From CAHJXF01 sp038254545 (lineage in GTDB: Bacteria > Pseudomonadota > Gammaproteobacteria > Burkholderiales > Burkholderiaceae_D), in contig JBBSGB010000011.1 of assembly GCA_038254545.1 (NCBI GenBank), positions 39,286 to 103,285 on the forward strand: DNA of 64,000 nt. The letters run 5' to 3'. Below the pieces are notes generated by a model that worked only from the letters and a program-made list of their open reading frames with translations, made no database searches and was not told the origin of the DNA. A program made the translations under genes and the position numbers. Shown one piece after another: positions 9,882 to 19,206 of this stretch (positions within the stretch are counted from its first letter, which is position 1; each line of letters begins with the position of its first letter).

Positions 9882-9961
9882 GTTGCATCCGGTTGCAGAG
9901 TTCGATGGCGGGCGGGGTGCGCATCCGCCTTGGTTTCGTCCATGATGGCCTCGTGAAGCAC

Positions 9962-12049
9962 ATGCCCCTTTTCACGTCCCCCACGTCGCTGCGCATGCCT
10001 ACCGGCCACTCGCCGGCGCGCCTGATCGCTTCGGACACGCTCGAGCTGCCGCGCTGGGCGCTGATCGCGCTCTGCCTCGTCTATATCCTGCCCGGGCTGA
10101 TCGGGCGCGACCCGTGGAAGAGCGAAGACGCGGCAGGCTTCGGCGTGATGTGGACGATGGCCACCGGTTCGGGTTATGGCGGCATCGCGGACTGGCTCCT
10201 GCCCAACGTGGCGGGCGCGCCGGTACTCGACTCGGGACCGCTGATGTATTGGGTCGGGGCCATCTGCATCGCGATTTTCGGGCATGTCGTCAACGCGGCG
10301 CTCGCGGCACGGCTCGCGACGGTGATCTTCTTTTTCGTGACGGTCGGAGGCATCTGGTACGCGACCTATCTGGTCGGACGGCGCGCCGCTGCGCAACCGG
10401 CCGCGCTCGCGTTCGGCGGCCAGCCCGAGGCGCGCGACTACGGCCGCGTGCTCGCCGATGGCGCGCTGCTGATCCTGCTGGCGACCATCGGCCTCCTGGT
10501 TCGCGCGCACGAGAGTTCTTCGGACGTCGCCATGCTCGCGATGCTTGCGCTCGCGCTCTACGGCATGGCGCGCAGCCTCGACTTTCGCAAGGCGGGCGCC
10601 GGCTGGATCGCGGTCGCCATCGTCGGCCTCACGCTCTCGCGCGGGCCCGCACCGGCGCTCGCGATCCTCGCGCTGTGGCTGGTCCTGATCGCGTTCAACG
10701 ACGACTTCAAACCGGCGCGACGCGCGACCGCGACTGTCCTCGTCCCGATCACGATCGCAGGACTTGCGATCTGGCCGCTTGCTACCTGGATCGCAGTGCC
10801 CGACGCCGCGACGCATATCAATGCTCGTCTAGCAGAATGGGCGCGCTACTTCGACGGGATCGATGCGCGCGCCGCGGGCAAGTACGTGCGCACCTTGCCG
10901 TGGACCACATGGATCGCGTGGCCGCTCGCGTTCTGGGGTGCATGGACGTGGAGAAAGCGCTTGGCGGCCGCGCACATCGCATTGCCTGGCGGCTTCGTAC
11001 TCGCGATGCTGGGCGTGCTGTGCTCGACCTCGGACACGTCCGATGGACAACTGCTGCTGGTGTTGCCCGGACTGGTGATGCTCGCCGCCTTCGGCCTTCC
11101 GACCCTGCGCCGGGGAGGCGCCAATGCGTTCGACTGGTTCAGCCTGATGCTGTATTCGATCGTGGCGATCTTCATCTGGTTCGCATGGTTCGCGCGGGTG
11201 ACGGGCGCACCCGCGGGGTTCGCGCGCAGCATCGCGCGCCTGATCCCGGGTGCTGCGCCCGAGTTCAGGCCGGTCGTGTTTGCGATCGCGCTCGCGGCAA
11301 CCATCGCGTGGCTGGCGATCGTGCGCTGGCGCATCGTCGCGCATCCCAAGGTGCTCTGGCGCAGCGTCGTGCTCGCGTCAGGCGGATTGATCCTGGCGTG
11401 GACGCTGACGGCCACGCTGTTCCTGCACGCGATCGACTACGGCCGCACCTATCGAGATGTCGCGAGCACATTGTCCGCGGCATTGAGTGCCGCACTGAGT
11501 ACGCCAGTAAGCGCTGCGCCGAGCACCCCGCAGAAGGCCCGCGCGCCGGCCGACAAGCGCGCACGTGCGGCGGGAGGATCGGCAACGGGCGCTACACGCG
11601 ACGCACGCTTCGCCAGCGCGCCCGGCGGCTCGTGCGTCGCCACCGATGGACTCGGCCTCGCGCAGCGCGCATCGTTCGCGTGGTTCGCCGATGTGCGCTT
11701 TTCGCGCGTCGATTATTCGGGCAGAAACATCGATGACTGCGACTACCTGCTGCGCCAGGACCTGACGCGCAAACCGCGCGCCGAAACCTTGCCGCAAAGC
11801 CGCTGGACACTGCTGTGGGAAGGCCGCCGTGCGGCCGACCGCGACGAGCGCTTCAGGCTCTATCGAAAGAGCGGCGCCGGCACGACCCGCGGCGCCGGTG
11901 ATGCGATCGATCGCAACGATGGGCGCGACGCACTCACGCCTGCAGCTACGCTCGTCGTTCCCGTGCGGAGTACGGGAGGTCCGGCTGCGGGCTCGCGTGC
12001 GGGTCCGGCAGCCGCGTCGCCGACCGACGTTCCGAAAAAGGCGCCGTGA
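9962..12049 (+). CDS. GT39/ArnT-like membrane glycosyltransferase
   Basis: An integral membrane protein of roughly 695 residues with about a dozen hydrophobic segments. The first helix is followed by the acidic periplasmic loop RDPWKSEDAAGFG, as in ArnT and protein O-mannosyltransferases that use polyprenyl-phosphate sugars, so transfer of a lipid-linked sugar to an envelope acceptor is likely. After the last helix there is a low-complexity Ala/Ser/Pro segment (coding 11460-11580) and a C-terminal soluble domain. The start is uncertain: ATGs at 9893, 9962 and 9995 are all in frame and none has a good ribosome site. The stop overlaps the GTG start of the MATE gene, indicating co-expression. 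Confidence 0.75.
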   Translation: MPLFTSPTSLRMPTGHSPARLIASDTLELPRWALIALCLVYILPGLIGRDPWKSEDAAGFGVMWTMATGSGYGGIADWLLPNVAGAPVLDSGPLMYWVGAICIAIFGHVVNAALAARLATVIFFFVTVGGIWYATYLVGRRAAAQPAALAFGGQPEARDYGRVLADGALLILLATIGLLVRAHESSSDVAMLAMLALALYGMARSLDFRKAGAGWIAVAIVGLTLSRGPAPALAILALWLVLIAFNDDFKPARRATATVLVPITIAGLAIWPLATWIAVPDAATHINARLAEWARYFDGIDARAAGKYVRTLPWTTWIAWPLAFWGAWTWRKRLAAAHIALPGGFVLAMLGVLCSTSDTSDGQLLLVLPGLVMLAAFGLPTLRRGGANAFDWFSLMLYSIVAIFIWFAWFARVTGAPAGFARSIARLIPGAAPEFRPVVFAIALAATIAWLAIVRWRIVAHPKVLWRSVVLASGGLILAWTLTATLFLHAIDYGRTYRDVASTLSAALSAALSTPVSAAPSTPQKARAPADKRARAAGGSATGATRDARFASAPGGSCVATDGLGLAQRASFAWFADVRFSRVDYSGRNIDDCDYLLRQDLTRKPRAETLPQSRWTLLWEGRRAADRDERFRLYRKSGAGTTRGAGDAIDRNDGRDALTPAATLVVPVRSTGGPAAGSRAGPAAASPTDVPKKAP

Positions 12050-13449
12050 CGCGAGAACCGGCCGAAGCGCACGACCGGATCGATCCCCCGCGCGTGCGTC
12101 TATCCGGCATCGCGCTGGTCCGTCGCATCCTCGCGCAGGCGTGGCCGGTATTGATCGGGCAATGGGCGTCGATCGCCTTCGGCGTGGCCGACACCATCAT
12201 GGTCGGTCACTCGTCGCCGCAGGATCTGGCGGCGATGGCGCTCGGGTCCAGCATCTACGCGAGCGTCTTCGTGGGACTGATGGGCGTGGTGATTGCGCTG
12301 ACGCCGATCATTGCGCAACACTTCGGCGGCGAACGACACGCGGAAATCGGCAAGACCTACATGCAGGGCCTGTGGGTCGCGCTGTGGCTGACCATCGTCG
12401 GCGACGTTGCGATGGGCTTTCCCGATGCGTGGCTGGTGATGAGTCCGGTCGATGCCGGAGTCGCGTCGCGCGTGGCCGCCTATCTGCATGCGTTGATGTT
12501 CGCGCTGCCCGCCGCACTCGTGTTTCGCACCGTCTATTCGCTCAACGTCGCGGTGTCGCGCCCGAAGGTGACGATGGCGATCAACCTGGTCGGGCTCGGG
12601 CTCAAGATTCCGCTCAACTATGTGTTGATCTACGGCGAGTTCGGCCTGCCCCCACTGGGTGCCGCGGGCTGCGGCTATGCGACAGCGATCGTGATGTGGA
12701 CGTCGTGCGGCATCGCGTTGATCGCGCTGTCACGCGATCCGTTCTATCGACGCTTCGCGATTCGCTTCGACTGGCCGCGCTGGAAGTACCAGCGCGACTT
12801 GCTGCGGCTGGGCATTCCCACCGGACTGTCGTACATCGTCGAGGTCACCTCGTTCACCTTCATGACGCTGCTGGTCGCAGGTCTCGGCACGCGCGTGACC
12901 GGCGGGCACCAGATCGTTGCGAACCTCGCCGCGTTCTGCTTCATGCTGCCGCTGTCGCTTGCGGTCGCGACGTCGGCCATCGTCGCGCAATTCATCGGCG
13001 CGAACGATGGTATCGGCGCACGACGCGCGACGCGCGCGGGGCTGCGTCTGGCGGCGGGAATCGCGTTGGTCGTGTCCGGCCTCGTCTGGTTCGGCCGCCA
13101 CACCATCATCGGCTTCTATACCGACGACGATGCCGTCGCCGCCGTCGCCCTGTCGCTCATCGGTTTCGTCGCGGTCTTCCACCTGTTCGACGCGGTGCAG
13201 GGCATGTCGGGATTCATCCTGCGCGCCTACAAGCGCGCGGTCGCGCCGATGGTGGTCTATACCGTATCGCTGTGGGGTATCGGCCTGGTCGGCGGCTGGT
13301 GGATCGCATTCCATCCGGTGATCGGTGGCGCGGCGCTCGGAGCGAGCGGGCTGTGGGGTGCATCGACGGTAAGCCTCGGCGTCGCGGCCCTCGTGCTCCT
13401 GGTGTGGATGGTGCGCGTGTCGCGACGACCGTTGCGGGAGTCGCAGTGA
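12046..13449 (+). CDS. MATE family efflux transporter (NorM-like)
   Basis: A 467-residue cation-coupled exporter with twelve predicted membrane helices in two similar halves. The N-terminal half opens with AWPVLIGQWASIAFGVADTI, a typical NorM start, and the second half begins near LLRLGIPTGLSYIVEVTSF. It starts at a GTG overlapping the glycosyltransferase TGA (GTGA). Substrates cannot be deduced. Its 3' end lies one base from that of orn on the opposite strand. Confidence 0.92.
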   Translation: MTREPAEAHDRIDPPRVRLSGIALVRRILAQAWPVLIGQWASIAFGVADTIMVGHSSPQDLAAMALGSSIYASVFVGLMGVVIALTPIIAQHFGGERHAEIGKTYMQGLWVALWLTIVGDVAMGFPDAWLVMSPVDAGVASRVAAYLHALMFALPAALVFRTVYSLNVAVSRPKVTMAINLVGLGLKIPLNYVLIYGEFGLPPLGAAGCGYATAIVMWTSCGIALIALSRDPFYRRFAIRFDWPRWKYQRDLLRLGIPTGLSYIVEVTSFTFMTLLVAGLGTRVTGGHQIVANLAAFCFMLPLSLAVATSAIVAQFIGANDGIGARRATRAGLRLAAGIALVVSGLVWFGRHTIIGFYTDDDAVAAVALSLIGFVAVFHLFDAVQGMSGFILRAYKRAVAPMVVYTVSLWGIGLVGGWWIAFHPVIGGAALGASGLWGASTVSLGVAALVLLVWMVRVSRRPLRESQ

Positions 13450-13450
13450 C

Positions 13451-14044
13451 TCACACCTTCAAGAAATGCTCGCGATAGTGCTTCAACTCGGCGATCGATT
13501 CGTGGATGTCGGCCAACGCCTCGTGCTTCTGATGCTTCTTGAACGAAGCCGCGACCTCGGGCTTCCAGCGCTTGCACAACTCCTTCAAGGTACTCACATC
13601 GAGGTTGCGATAGTGAAAGAAGGTTTCGAGCTTGGGCATCGCGCGCGCCATGAAGCGGCGGTCCTGGCAGATCGAATTGCCGCACATCGGCGACTTGCCG
13701 CGCGGCACGTGGCGCTTCAGAAAGGCGATCAACGCGGCTTCGACATCGGCCTCGCTCGCCGTCGATGCGCGCACCTTGTCCGTCAGGCCCGAGCGCGCAT
13801 GGGTGGACGTGTTCCAACTGTCCATGCCGCCAAGCACTTCGTCGGTCTGATGGATCACATACACCGGCGCCTCGGCGAGCGTCTCGAGGTTTGCGTCGGT
13901 CACGACCACCGCGATCTCGATCACGCGATCGCGATCGGGATCGAGCCCGGTCATCTCCATGTCGAGCCAGATCAGGCGGCTTTCGTCACTGCCGGTTTTC
14001 GTGGGCGAATCTTCCGCGGACGTGGAGCTTGCTGGTTGTGACAT
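13451..14044 (-). CDS. orn: Oligoribonuclease
   Basis: 3'-5' exonuclease that degrades very short RNAs and pGpG, so it also closes the c-di-GMP turnover pathway. 197 residues from the ATG chosen (MSQPASS); the core starts at RLIWLDMEMTGLDPD, with the catalytic Asp-x-Glu in LDMEMTG, and continues with SICQDRRFMARAMP and the C-terminal HEALADIHESIAELKHYR holding the last His/Asp. The first 20 residues are a Ser/Thr-rich extension. Divergent from the M48 protease gene. Confidence 0.96.
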   Translation of the reverse strand: MSQPASSTSAEDSPTKTGSDESRLIWLDMEMTGLDPDRDRVIEIAVVVTDANLETLAEAPVYVIHQTDEVLGGMDSWNTSTHARSGLTDKVRASTASEADVEAALIAFLKRHVPRGKSPMCGNSICQDRRFMARAMPKLETFFHYRNLDVSTLKELCKRWKPEVAASFKKHQKHEALADIHESIAELKHYREHFLKV

Positions 14045-14145
14045 AATTTTTTCGGTGTGTCCGACGGCTCGAACATTTCGCGCGTCACTGCGGCGCATAG
14101 CTGAAGCACGTTCTGCTCTAAAAAAATCGCACCGAATCTTCTCAC

Positions 14146-15465
14146 ATGTTCACCAGCCTCTTCACGAACCTTTTCATCGCGGCGCTGCTGGCAACGACCA
14201 TCGCCAAGCTCTGGCTTTCGTCGCGCCAGATGCGCTTCGTAGTCGCTCATCGAGGCGCGGTGCCGACGCGATTCGCCGAGACGGTCACGCTGGCCGCGCA
14301 TCGGAAAGCGGCCGACTACACCATCGCACGCGCGCGCATCGGCATGTTCGAGACGCTCGTGAACGCGGCGTTGCTGGTCGGCTTCACGTTGCTCGGCGGC
14401 CTGCAGATGATCGACGACGTCCTCGCGCAATGGATCGGCGCCTCCCATCCGATGTGGCACCAGCTAGCATTCGTCGGCATGGTGTCGGTGATCTACACCA
14501 TGGTCGATCTGCCCTTCGCGCTCTATCGCCAGTTCGTGCTCGAAGCGCACTTTGGTTTCAATCGCATGTCGATCGGCCTGTTCGTGGCCGACATGGCGAA
14601 GAACACACTGCTCGCGATCGCACTCGGCGCGCCGCTGGTCGCGCTGGTGCTGTGGCTGATGCAGGCGGCCGGATCGCTGTGGTGGCTGTATGCGTGGTTC
14701 GTGTGGATCGCGTTCAACCTGTTGCTGCTGTGGCTGTTCCCGACTTTCATCGCGCCGCTCTTCAACAAGTTCCAGCCGCTTGCAGACACCAGCCTGAAGA
14801 CGCGCATCGAAGGCCTCCTCAAGCGCTGCGGCTTCGCATCCAAGGGCGTGTTCGTGATGGATGGCAGCAAGCGTTCGGCGCATGGCAACGCGTATTTCAC
14901 GGGGCTGGGCGCGGCCAAGCGCATCGTGTTCTTCGACACGCTGATCTCGAAACTGACGCCCGACGAAATCGAGGCCGTGCTCGCGCACGAGCTCGGCCAC
15001 TTTGCGAAGAAGCACGTGGTCAAGCGCATCGCGTGGGGCTTTGCGATGAGCCTTGCCGGACTCGCGCTGCTGGGCTGGCTCGCGCAGCAACCGTGGTTCT
15101 ATCTCGGCCTGGGCACCGATCCCACCATCGCCACGCGCAACGTGTTCGCGCTGATGCTGTTCTTCCTGGTGTTGCCGGTGTTCCTGTTTCCGCTCTCGCC
15201 GGTGTCCAGCTTCACGTCGCGCCGCCACGAATTCGAAGCCGACGCGTACGCGGCAGTCCATGCCGATCCCGACGATCTGATCCGCGCGCTGGTCAAGCTC
15301 TACGAGGACAATGCATCGACCTTGACACCCGACCCGCTGCACTCGACCTTCTACGATTCGCATCCGCCTGCTGCCCTGCGCATCGGGCGGCTTGAGTCGT
15401 TCGCGCGAGCCGATCGCGGCGCCGCGAACGCAGCACAACGCGCAGCGCGAGCGTCCGCCTCATGA
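14146..15465 (+). CDS. M48 family metalloprotease (Ste24/CAAX prenyl protease-like)
   Basis: A 439-residue membrane zinc protease. The N-terminal half has several membrane helices and the Ste24 signature region LPFALYRQFVLEAHFGFNR. The zinc motif HELGH lies near residue 282, and the third ligand is in RRHEFEADAYA. In bacteria these proteases are thought to act in envelope quality control, and true CAAX substrates are not known. The stop overlaps the start of the pterin dehydratase (ATGA), forming a run with rsgA. Confidence 0.93.
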   Translation: MFTSLFTNLFIAALLATTIAKLWLSSRQMRFVVAHRGAVPTRFAETVTLAAHRKAADYTIARARIGMFETLVNAALLVGFTLLGGLQMIDDVLAQWIGASHPMWHQLAFVGMVSVIYTMVDLPFALYRQFVLEAHFGFNRMSIGLFVADMAKNTLLAIALGAPLVALVLWLMQAAGSLWWLYAWFVWIAFNLLLLWLFPTFIAPLFNKFQPLADTSLKTRIEGLLKRCGFASKGVFVMDGSKRSAHGNAYFTGLGAAKRIVFFDTLISKLTPDEIEAVLAHELGHFAKKHVVKRIAWGFAMSLAGLALLGWLAQQPWFYLGLGTDPTIATRNVFALMLFFLVLPVFLFPLSPVSSFTSRRHEFEADAYAAVHADPDDLIRALVKLYEDNASTLTPDPLHSTFYDSHPPAALRIGRLESFARADRGAANAAQRAARASAS

Positions 15466-15839
15466 TCAAGACCTTCGAAGAACTCTTCGCATCGCATTGT
15501 CACGCTCGCGAAGGGCGCGAGGCGATGGACGACGACACGGTGCGCGCGCAACTGGTCGAACTGCCGGAGTGGGGCAGCGATGGCAAGCGCATCCATCGCA
15601 GCTACAAGTTCGCGAACTACTGGGAAGCGATCGCCTTCGTCAATTCGATCACCTACATGGTTCATGCCGAGGATCATCACCCCGAACTGGTGGTCGGCTA
15701 CGACAAGGTCGAGGTGCGCTACAACACGCATTCGGTCGGCGGCATTTCTATGAATGATTTCATCGGTGCGGCGAAGTGCGATGCGACGTATGCGAATCGC
15801 CCGCATATGCTTGGCGCGTCTGCCGAAGTTTCCGCTTGA
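15462..15839 (+). CDS. 4a-hydroxytetrahydrobiopterin (pterin-4a-carbinolamine) dehydratase
   Basis: A 125-residue PCD/DCoH protein that recycles oxidised pterin cofactor. The family motif is clear: SITYMVHAEDHHPELVVGYD followed by KVEVRYNTHSVGGIS, with the catalytic histidines in the EDHHPE block. The N-terminus (MIKTFEELFASHCHAREG) is longer than in the mammalian enzyme and the C-terminus adds about 20 residues. No phenylalanine hydroxylase gene is in the window, so its cofactor partner is unknown. Overlaps both neighbours. Confidence 0.92.
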   Translation: MIKTFEELFASHCHAREGREAMDDDTVRAQLVELPEWGSDGKRIHRSYKFANYWEAIAFVNSITYMVHAEDHHPELVVGYDKVEVRYNTHSVGGISMNDFIGAAKCDATYANRPHMLGASAEVSA

Positions 15840-16807
15840 GCGACTTGCTCGTCGGTCGCATCGTCGCCGCGCACGGTCGGCACTACGTCGTCGTCACCGA
15901 GTCGGGCCAGCGTCTGGTCTGTTTCACGCGCGGCAAGAAGAGCGAGGCCGCGTGTGGCGACCAGGTCGATGTCCAAGACACCGGTTCGGGCCAGGGCGTG
16001 ATTGCGGCGATCCGGCCGCGGCGCAATCTGCTGAGCCGCTCGAACTCCTTTCGCACCAAGCTGGTCGCCGCGAATCTCGATCAGCTCGCAATCGTGGTCG
16101 CGACCTCGCCGCCGTTTTCGGACGAGCTGCTCGGTCGTACGCTGGTCGCCGCGAACAGCATAGCCGTGCCGGTGCGGATCCTGCTCAACAAGATCGACCT
16201 CGTCGATCGCGTTGCCGCCGCGCGCGAGACGCTGGCGCTCTATGCATCGCTGGGTTATGCGGTCGACGAGATCTCGGTCAAGACGGAAGCGCCGCTTGCG
16301 CGTGCAACCCTGATGCAGCATTTCGCCGGGCGCACGACCTTGCTGGTCGGGCAGTCGGGCATGGGTAAATCGTCGCTGCTCAACCTGCTCGTGCCCGATG
16401 CGCAGGCCGCGATCCGCGAAATTTCTGAGGCCCTGCAGACCGGCAAGCACACCACCACCGACGCGCGCCTCTATCGATTGGAACCCGGCGATGACGACGA
16501 CGGCACGGCGCGCCCCCACCCCAAGTCTTCCCCGAACGGGGAGGGAGTAACGAAAGCCGAAGGCGCGCTGATCGACACACCGGGCTTTCAGGAATTCGGC
16601 CTCGCGCACCTGACGCCGGGCACGATAGAACGCGCATTCCCCGAGATCCGTCCCTTTCTCGGACAGTGCCGCTTCGTGAACTGCATGCATCTGCAGGAGC
16701 CCGGGTGCGCCATTCTCGAAGCGCGCGATCGAGGCAACATCGAATCACGCCGCTACGACCTCTTCGCGAAGCTCACGCGCGAGAGCAGCGGCTTTCGCGA
16801 TCGTTGA
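15836..16807 (+). CDS. rsgA: Ribosome small-subunit GTPase RsgA
   Basis: Circularly permuted GTPase that checks late 30S assembly; 323 residues. An N-terminal OB fold (VGRIVAAHGRHYVVV) is followed by the permuted G domain: G4 LLNKIDLVD, G1 GQSGMGKSS, G3 DTPG, and a C-terminal zinc-binding Cys/His set ending in CRFVNCMH. I start it at a TTG overlapping the previous stop (TTGA), which begins directly with the OB fold; an in-frame ATG at 15776 is the alternative. Residues about 225-242 are an in-frame insertion of a GC palindromic repeat (see the repeat entry) just before the G3 motif. Confidence 0.93.
   Translation: MSDLLVGRIVAAHGRHYVVVTESGQRLVCFTRGKKSEAACGDQVDVQDTGSGQGVIAAIRPRRNLLSRSNSFRTKLVAANLDQLAIVVATSPPFSDELLGRTLVAANSIAVPVRILLNKIDLVDRVAAARETLALYASLGYAVDEISVKTEAPLARATLMQHFAGRTTLLVGQSGMGKSSLLNLLVPDAQAAIREISEALQTGKHTTTDARLYRLEPGDDDDGTARPHPKSSPNGEGVTKAEGALIDTPGFQEFGLAHLTPGTIERAFPEIRPFLGQCRFVNCMHLQEPGCAILEARDRGNIESRRYDLFAKLTRESSGFRDR
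16511..16550. repeat. Palindromic GC-rich repeat inserted in frame in rsgA
   Basis: The segment ccccaccccaagtc is followed by a hairpin (CCCC, GAAC loop, GGGG, with extended pairing of CTT to AGG) and ggagggagt. It encodes PHPKSSPNGEG, a peptide not found at this place in ordinary RsgA proteins. A related element occurs in pmbA at 43333. Confidence 0.6.
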
Positions 16808-16823
16808 TTATGCGTTCACCAAC

Positions 16824-17132
16824 ATGAAGCTCCTGGCTCGCGCGGACAACCTCCTCATCGCCACGCTGTGGCAACGCATGCTCGAAGCCGCGGGCATTCC
16901 GTGCGACGTGCGCAACCGCTACATCGGCGCGGCGGTCGGCGAATTGCCTGCTGACCAGGTCGCGCCGCAAGTGTGGATCCGCGACGATCGCGATGAGGCG
17001 CGCGCATCGGCATTGCTCGAAGAACTGCGCAAGCCAAGCAGCCTGCCGTCGTGGCAATGCCCGCGTTGCGATGAACTGGTCGAGGGCCAGTTCTTTCAGT
17101 GCTGGAACTGCGAAATGACAAGGCCGGTCTGA
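16824..17132 (+). CDS. DUF2007-type protein with C-terminal zinc ribbon
   Basis: A 102-residue protein starting MKLLARADNLLIATLWQRML, matching the ferredoxin-like 'putative signal transducing protein' (DUF2007) family: a small alpha/beta domain whose usual theme is a short acid-rich segment (WIRDDRDEARASALLEEL). It ends with a four-cysteine zinc ribbon, CPRC at 78-81 region and CWNC 14 residues later. Function unknown. It follows rsgA by 16 bases and is probably the last gene of that run. Confidence 0.75.
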   Translation: MKLLARADNLLIATLWQRMLEAAGIPCDVRNRYIGAAVGELPADQVAPQVWIRDDRDEARASALLEELRKPSSLPSWQCPRCDELVEGQFFQCWNCEMTRPV

Positions 17133-17141
17133 GGCAAGGCG

Positions 17142-17166
17142 ATGGGCCAGCAGGAAGCCGGCCCAT
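17142..17166. terminator. Hairpin between convergent genes
   Basis: Perfect 7-bp arms ATGGGCC and GGCCCAT enclose 11 bases exactly in the 41-bp gap between two convergent genes. No T tract follows on either strand, so terminator function is only suggested by position. Confidence 0.35.
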
Positions 17167-17173
17167 TCGGGGC

Positions 17174-19093
17174 TCAGCGAAGACGATCCGGGCTCTCCGG
17201 ATCAGCGCGATCGAGATGCTTGACAACACCCGGGACAGGGTCGCCGAAGGCCTCGTTGCCCGCAACGCCGCGCTGCATGGTCCGCTCGACGTAGCGCCCG
17301 TTCGCGCCATAGCGTACCTGCATGGGTCGATCGAACGCGAAAGCTTGTCCTTCATCGACCACGTGGTGCCAGGTGCGATCGTCTTTCATCGCAGCTATGG
17401 GCGGTGGGCTGCTCAATATTTTCTTTACCGACGAGCCCGGCGGAAACACGGCCCATTGCGGATCGAACCCCGGTGCGAGTTGCCTGAAGGAGTCGGTCGA
17501 GACCACTGCATCCCACGCGCCATCGTCTTCGCCGAACATCTTGGCGAATGCGAGCGCGGGCCATTCATTGCCTTCGAAGCCGCCGAATCCTTCGAGAGGC
17601 TTGTTGCTGTCGTGCGAGGCCATCACCCGGCTGTACCGCGGCAACGGCTCCAGCCCCGCCGTTTGATGCCGCCAGGTCTCGTGATGATCCGCGTACCACT
17701 TGATACGACCGTCGACCATCGTACCCGCAGGGATCGCGTAGGTGCCCATGCGCCGCACGTCCCAGCCGCCGTTCCTGCCGAGCCGCTTCTCGTACTTGAA
17801 GCCGAAGCGCATCAGCGCATCGAGATCGGACTTCGCCTCGGCGCTGACGGGCAAGTCGAGCAGGACGAGATAGGCCCACATCTGGACCATGAATGCGTTC
17901 TGCCAGCCGGACGTGAGCACCGATCCGTCCTTCGAGTATCCATAGGTCGGGTCGGAACAGAACAGGCCGAGATTGTTCTTCGCGCCGCCGGTCTTGTAAG
18001 GCGAACTGAAGAGCTTCGATTCGTCGAAGGTTCCATCGACGAAGCGTTCCTTGTAGAAGCGCGCGTTGGCTTCGACGGAAGCGGCTATCGCGGCAAAGCT
18101 CGGGTGACTGCGCGGCAGCACCGAAAGCAGTTGGCCGCGCGCGATCAGAACCCACGCGGCCGCGCGGGTCTGGTATCCGGAATCGGTGCGCACGAGGGAC
18201 GTTGCATGATTCCTCCACTCATCCGGCGCGGTCAGATAGTTCCAGAAATCCCAAAGCACCATCTCGTCGAGGTAGTACGCCTCACCGGTCAGCAGATACG
18301 CGACAAACAGGGGGTGCGCCTGATGCGCGGTATCGGGATAGAAAGGCTTCTGATGCGCGGAGAGAATCTGGTCGCCATGGTCCGACGACGTGACCGACGC
18401 GTACGGGTAATCGGTGTAGATCGGCGCGCGGCCGGTCTTCTCGTCGCGGTAGTGCACGGGCCATGTGAAGAAGGCATCGGCTTCGGCCAGCGTGTTCTTC
18501 ACCGCGCGTGCATCGCGCGACGCGAGCGCACGGGCCGCATGTGCGGGCACGATGCCGATGTTGGGGTTCGCGCCACCGGTCGGCATGTAGGCCGGAATGG
18601 TGCCGATCGGATTCGACTTGTCTGGCACGACCTCGATCTTCTTCGGAAAACTGGTCGGCAGGCTGGCGAGAACGCTCTCGGGAATATCCACGCCGATATG
18701 CAGATGTGCGCGCCGCGCGACCTCGTCCGTGACCTGCGGCACGACCGCTGCGCGGCTGCCGGACTGAAACGGCCCGTGCTTGGATCGACCATAGGGCAGC
18801 AGCGTCATCTCGCCGTCGAACGCGGTCTTGCCGTCGACCACGATCTTGTAGTGTCCCGACCGATCGACCGCCTGCGGCCCGTGCAAGGAACCGTTCTCGA
18901 GGACCACGGTCGTGCCGTAGTCGCTTCGATAGACGCGTGCCGATACATTCGGTTTCTCGATGACGAGCACGTCGCCTGTGCCCGAGGCATTGCCGAAATC
19001 GCTGGTGATCTCGACTTGCGATTGAGCGATCGCCTCACCGACGGAAGCCGCCTGTATCGTGAAAATGAAGATGACGAACGCCAGTGTGCGCAT
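17174..19093 (-). CDS. Secreted protein of unknown function, possible alpha-toroid carbohydrate-active fold
   Basis: A 639-residue exported protein: signal peptide MRTLAFVIFIFTIQAASVGEA then a mature chain I do not recognise. The start is placed at 19093 because the signal peptide begins there. Residues about 170-460 are rich in Trp, Tyr, His and Asp with spaced helical segments (HPLFVAYLLTGEAYYLDEMV, TRAAAWVLIARGQLLSVLP, GWQNAFMVQMWAYLVLLDLP), which looks like an (alpha/alpha) barrel as in lyases and glycosidases. The N-terminal 130 residues look beta-rich. The gene follows the ketosynthase on the same strand after 113 bases; whether it belongs to the biosynthetic operon is unclear. Confidence 0.6.
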   Translation of the reverse strand: MRTLAFVIFIFTIQAASVGEAIAQSQVEITSDFGNASGTGDVLVIEKPNVSARVYRSDYGTTVVLENGSLHGPQAVDRSGHYKIVVDGKTAFDGEMTLLPYGRSKHGPFQSGSRAAVVPQVTDEVARRAHLHIGVDIPESVLASLPTSFPKKIEVVPDKSNPIGTIPAYMPTGGANPNIGIVPAHAARALASRDARAVKNTLAEADAFFTWPVHYRDEKTGRAPIYTDYPYASVTSSDHGDQILSAHQKPFYPDTAHQAHPLFVAYLLTGEAYYLDEMVLWDFWNYLTAPDEWRNHATSLVRTDSGYQTRAAAWVLIARGQLLSVLPRSHPSFAAIAASVEANARFYKERFVDGTFDESKLFSSPYKTGGAKNNLGLFCSDPTYGYSKDGSVLTSGWQNAFMVQMWAYLVLLDLPVSAEAKSDLDALMRFGFKYEKRLGRNGGWDVRRMGTYAIPAGTMVDGRIKWYADHHETWRHQTAGLEPLPRYSRVMASHDSNKPLEGFGGFEGNEWPALAFAKMFGEDDGAWDAVVSTDSFRQLAPGFDPQWAVFPPGSSVKKILSSPPPIAAMKDDRTWHHVVDEGQAFAFDRPMQVRYGANGRYVERTMQRGVAGNEAFGDPVPGVVKHLDRADPESPDRLR

Positions 19094-19206
19094 GAATCTG
19101 TGCCGGTGGTGGTGAATTGATACGGAGTCGATGTGCGCCACGGAGTTCCGGATCAGAGGGATCGTTGCACCCGATCTCCGCACGCAATCCTCGCGCCGCA
19201 TGGCAA

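Noticed and set aside
17099..19120. A 673-codon plus-strand open frame opposite the secreted protein
   Set aside because: Same antisense pattern; Arg/His-rich and without signal or motif, while the minus-strand frame has a clean signal peptide and protein-like composition.
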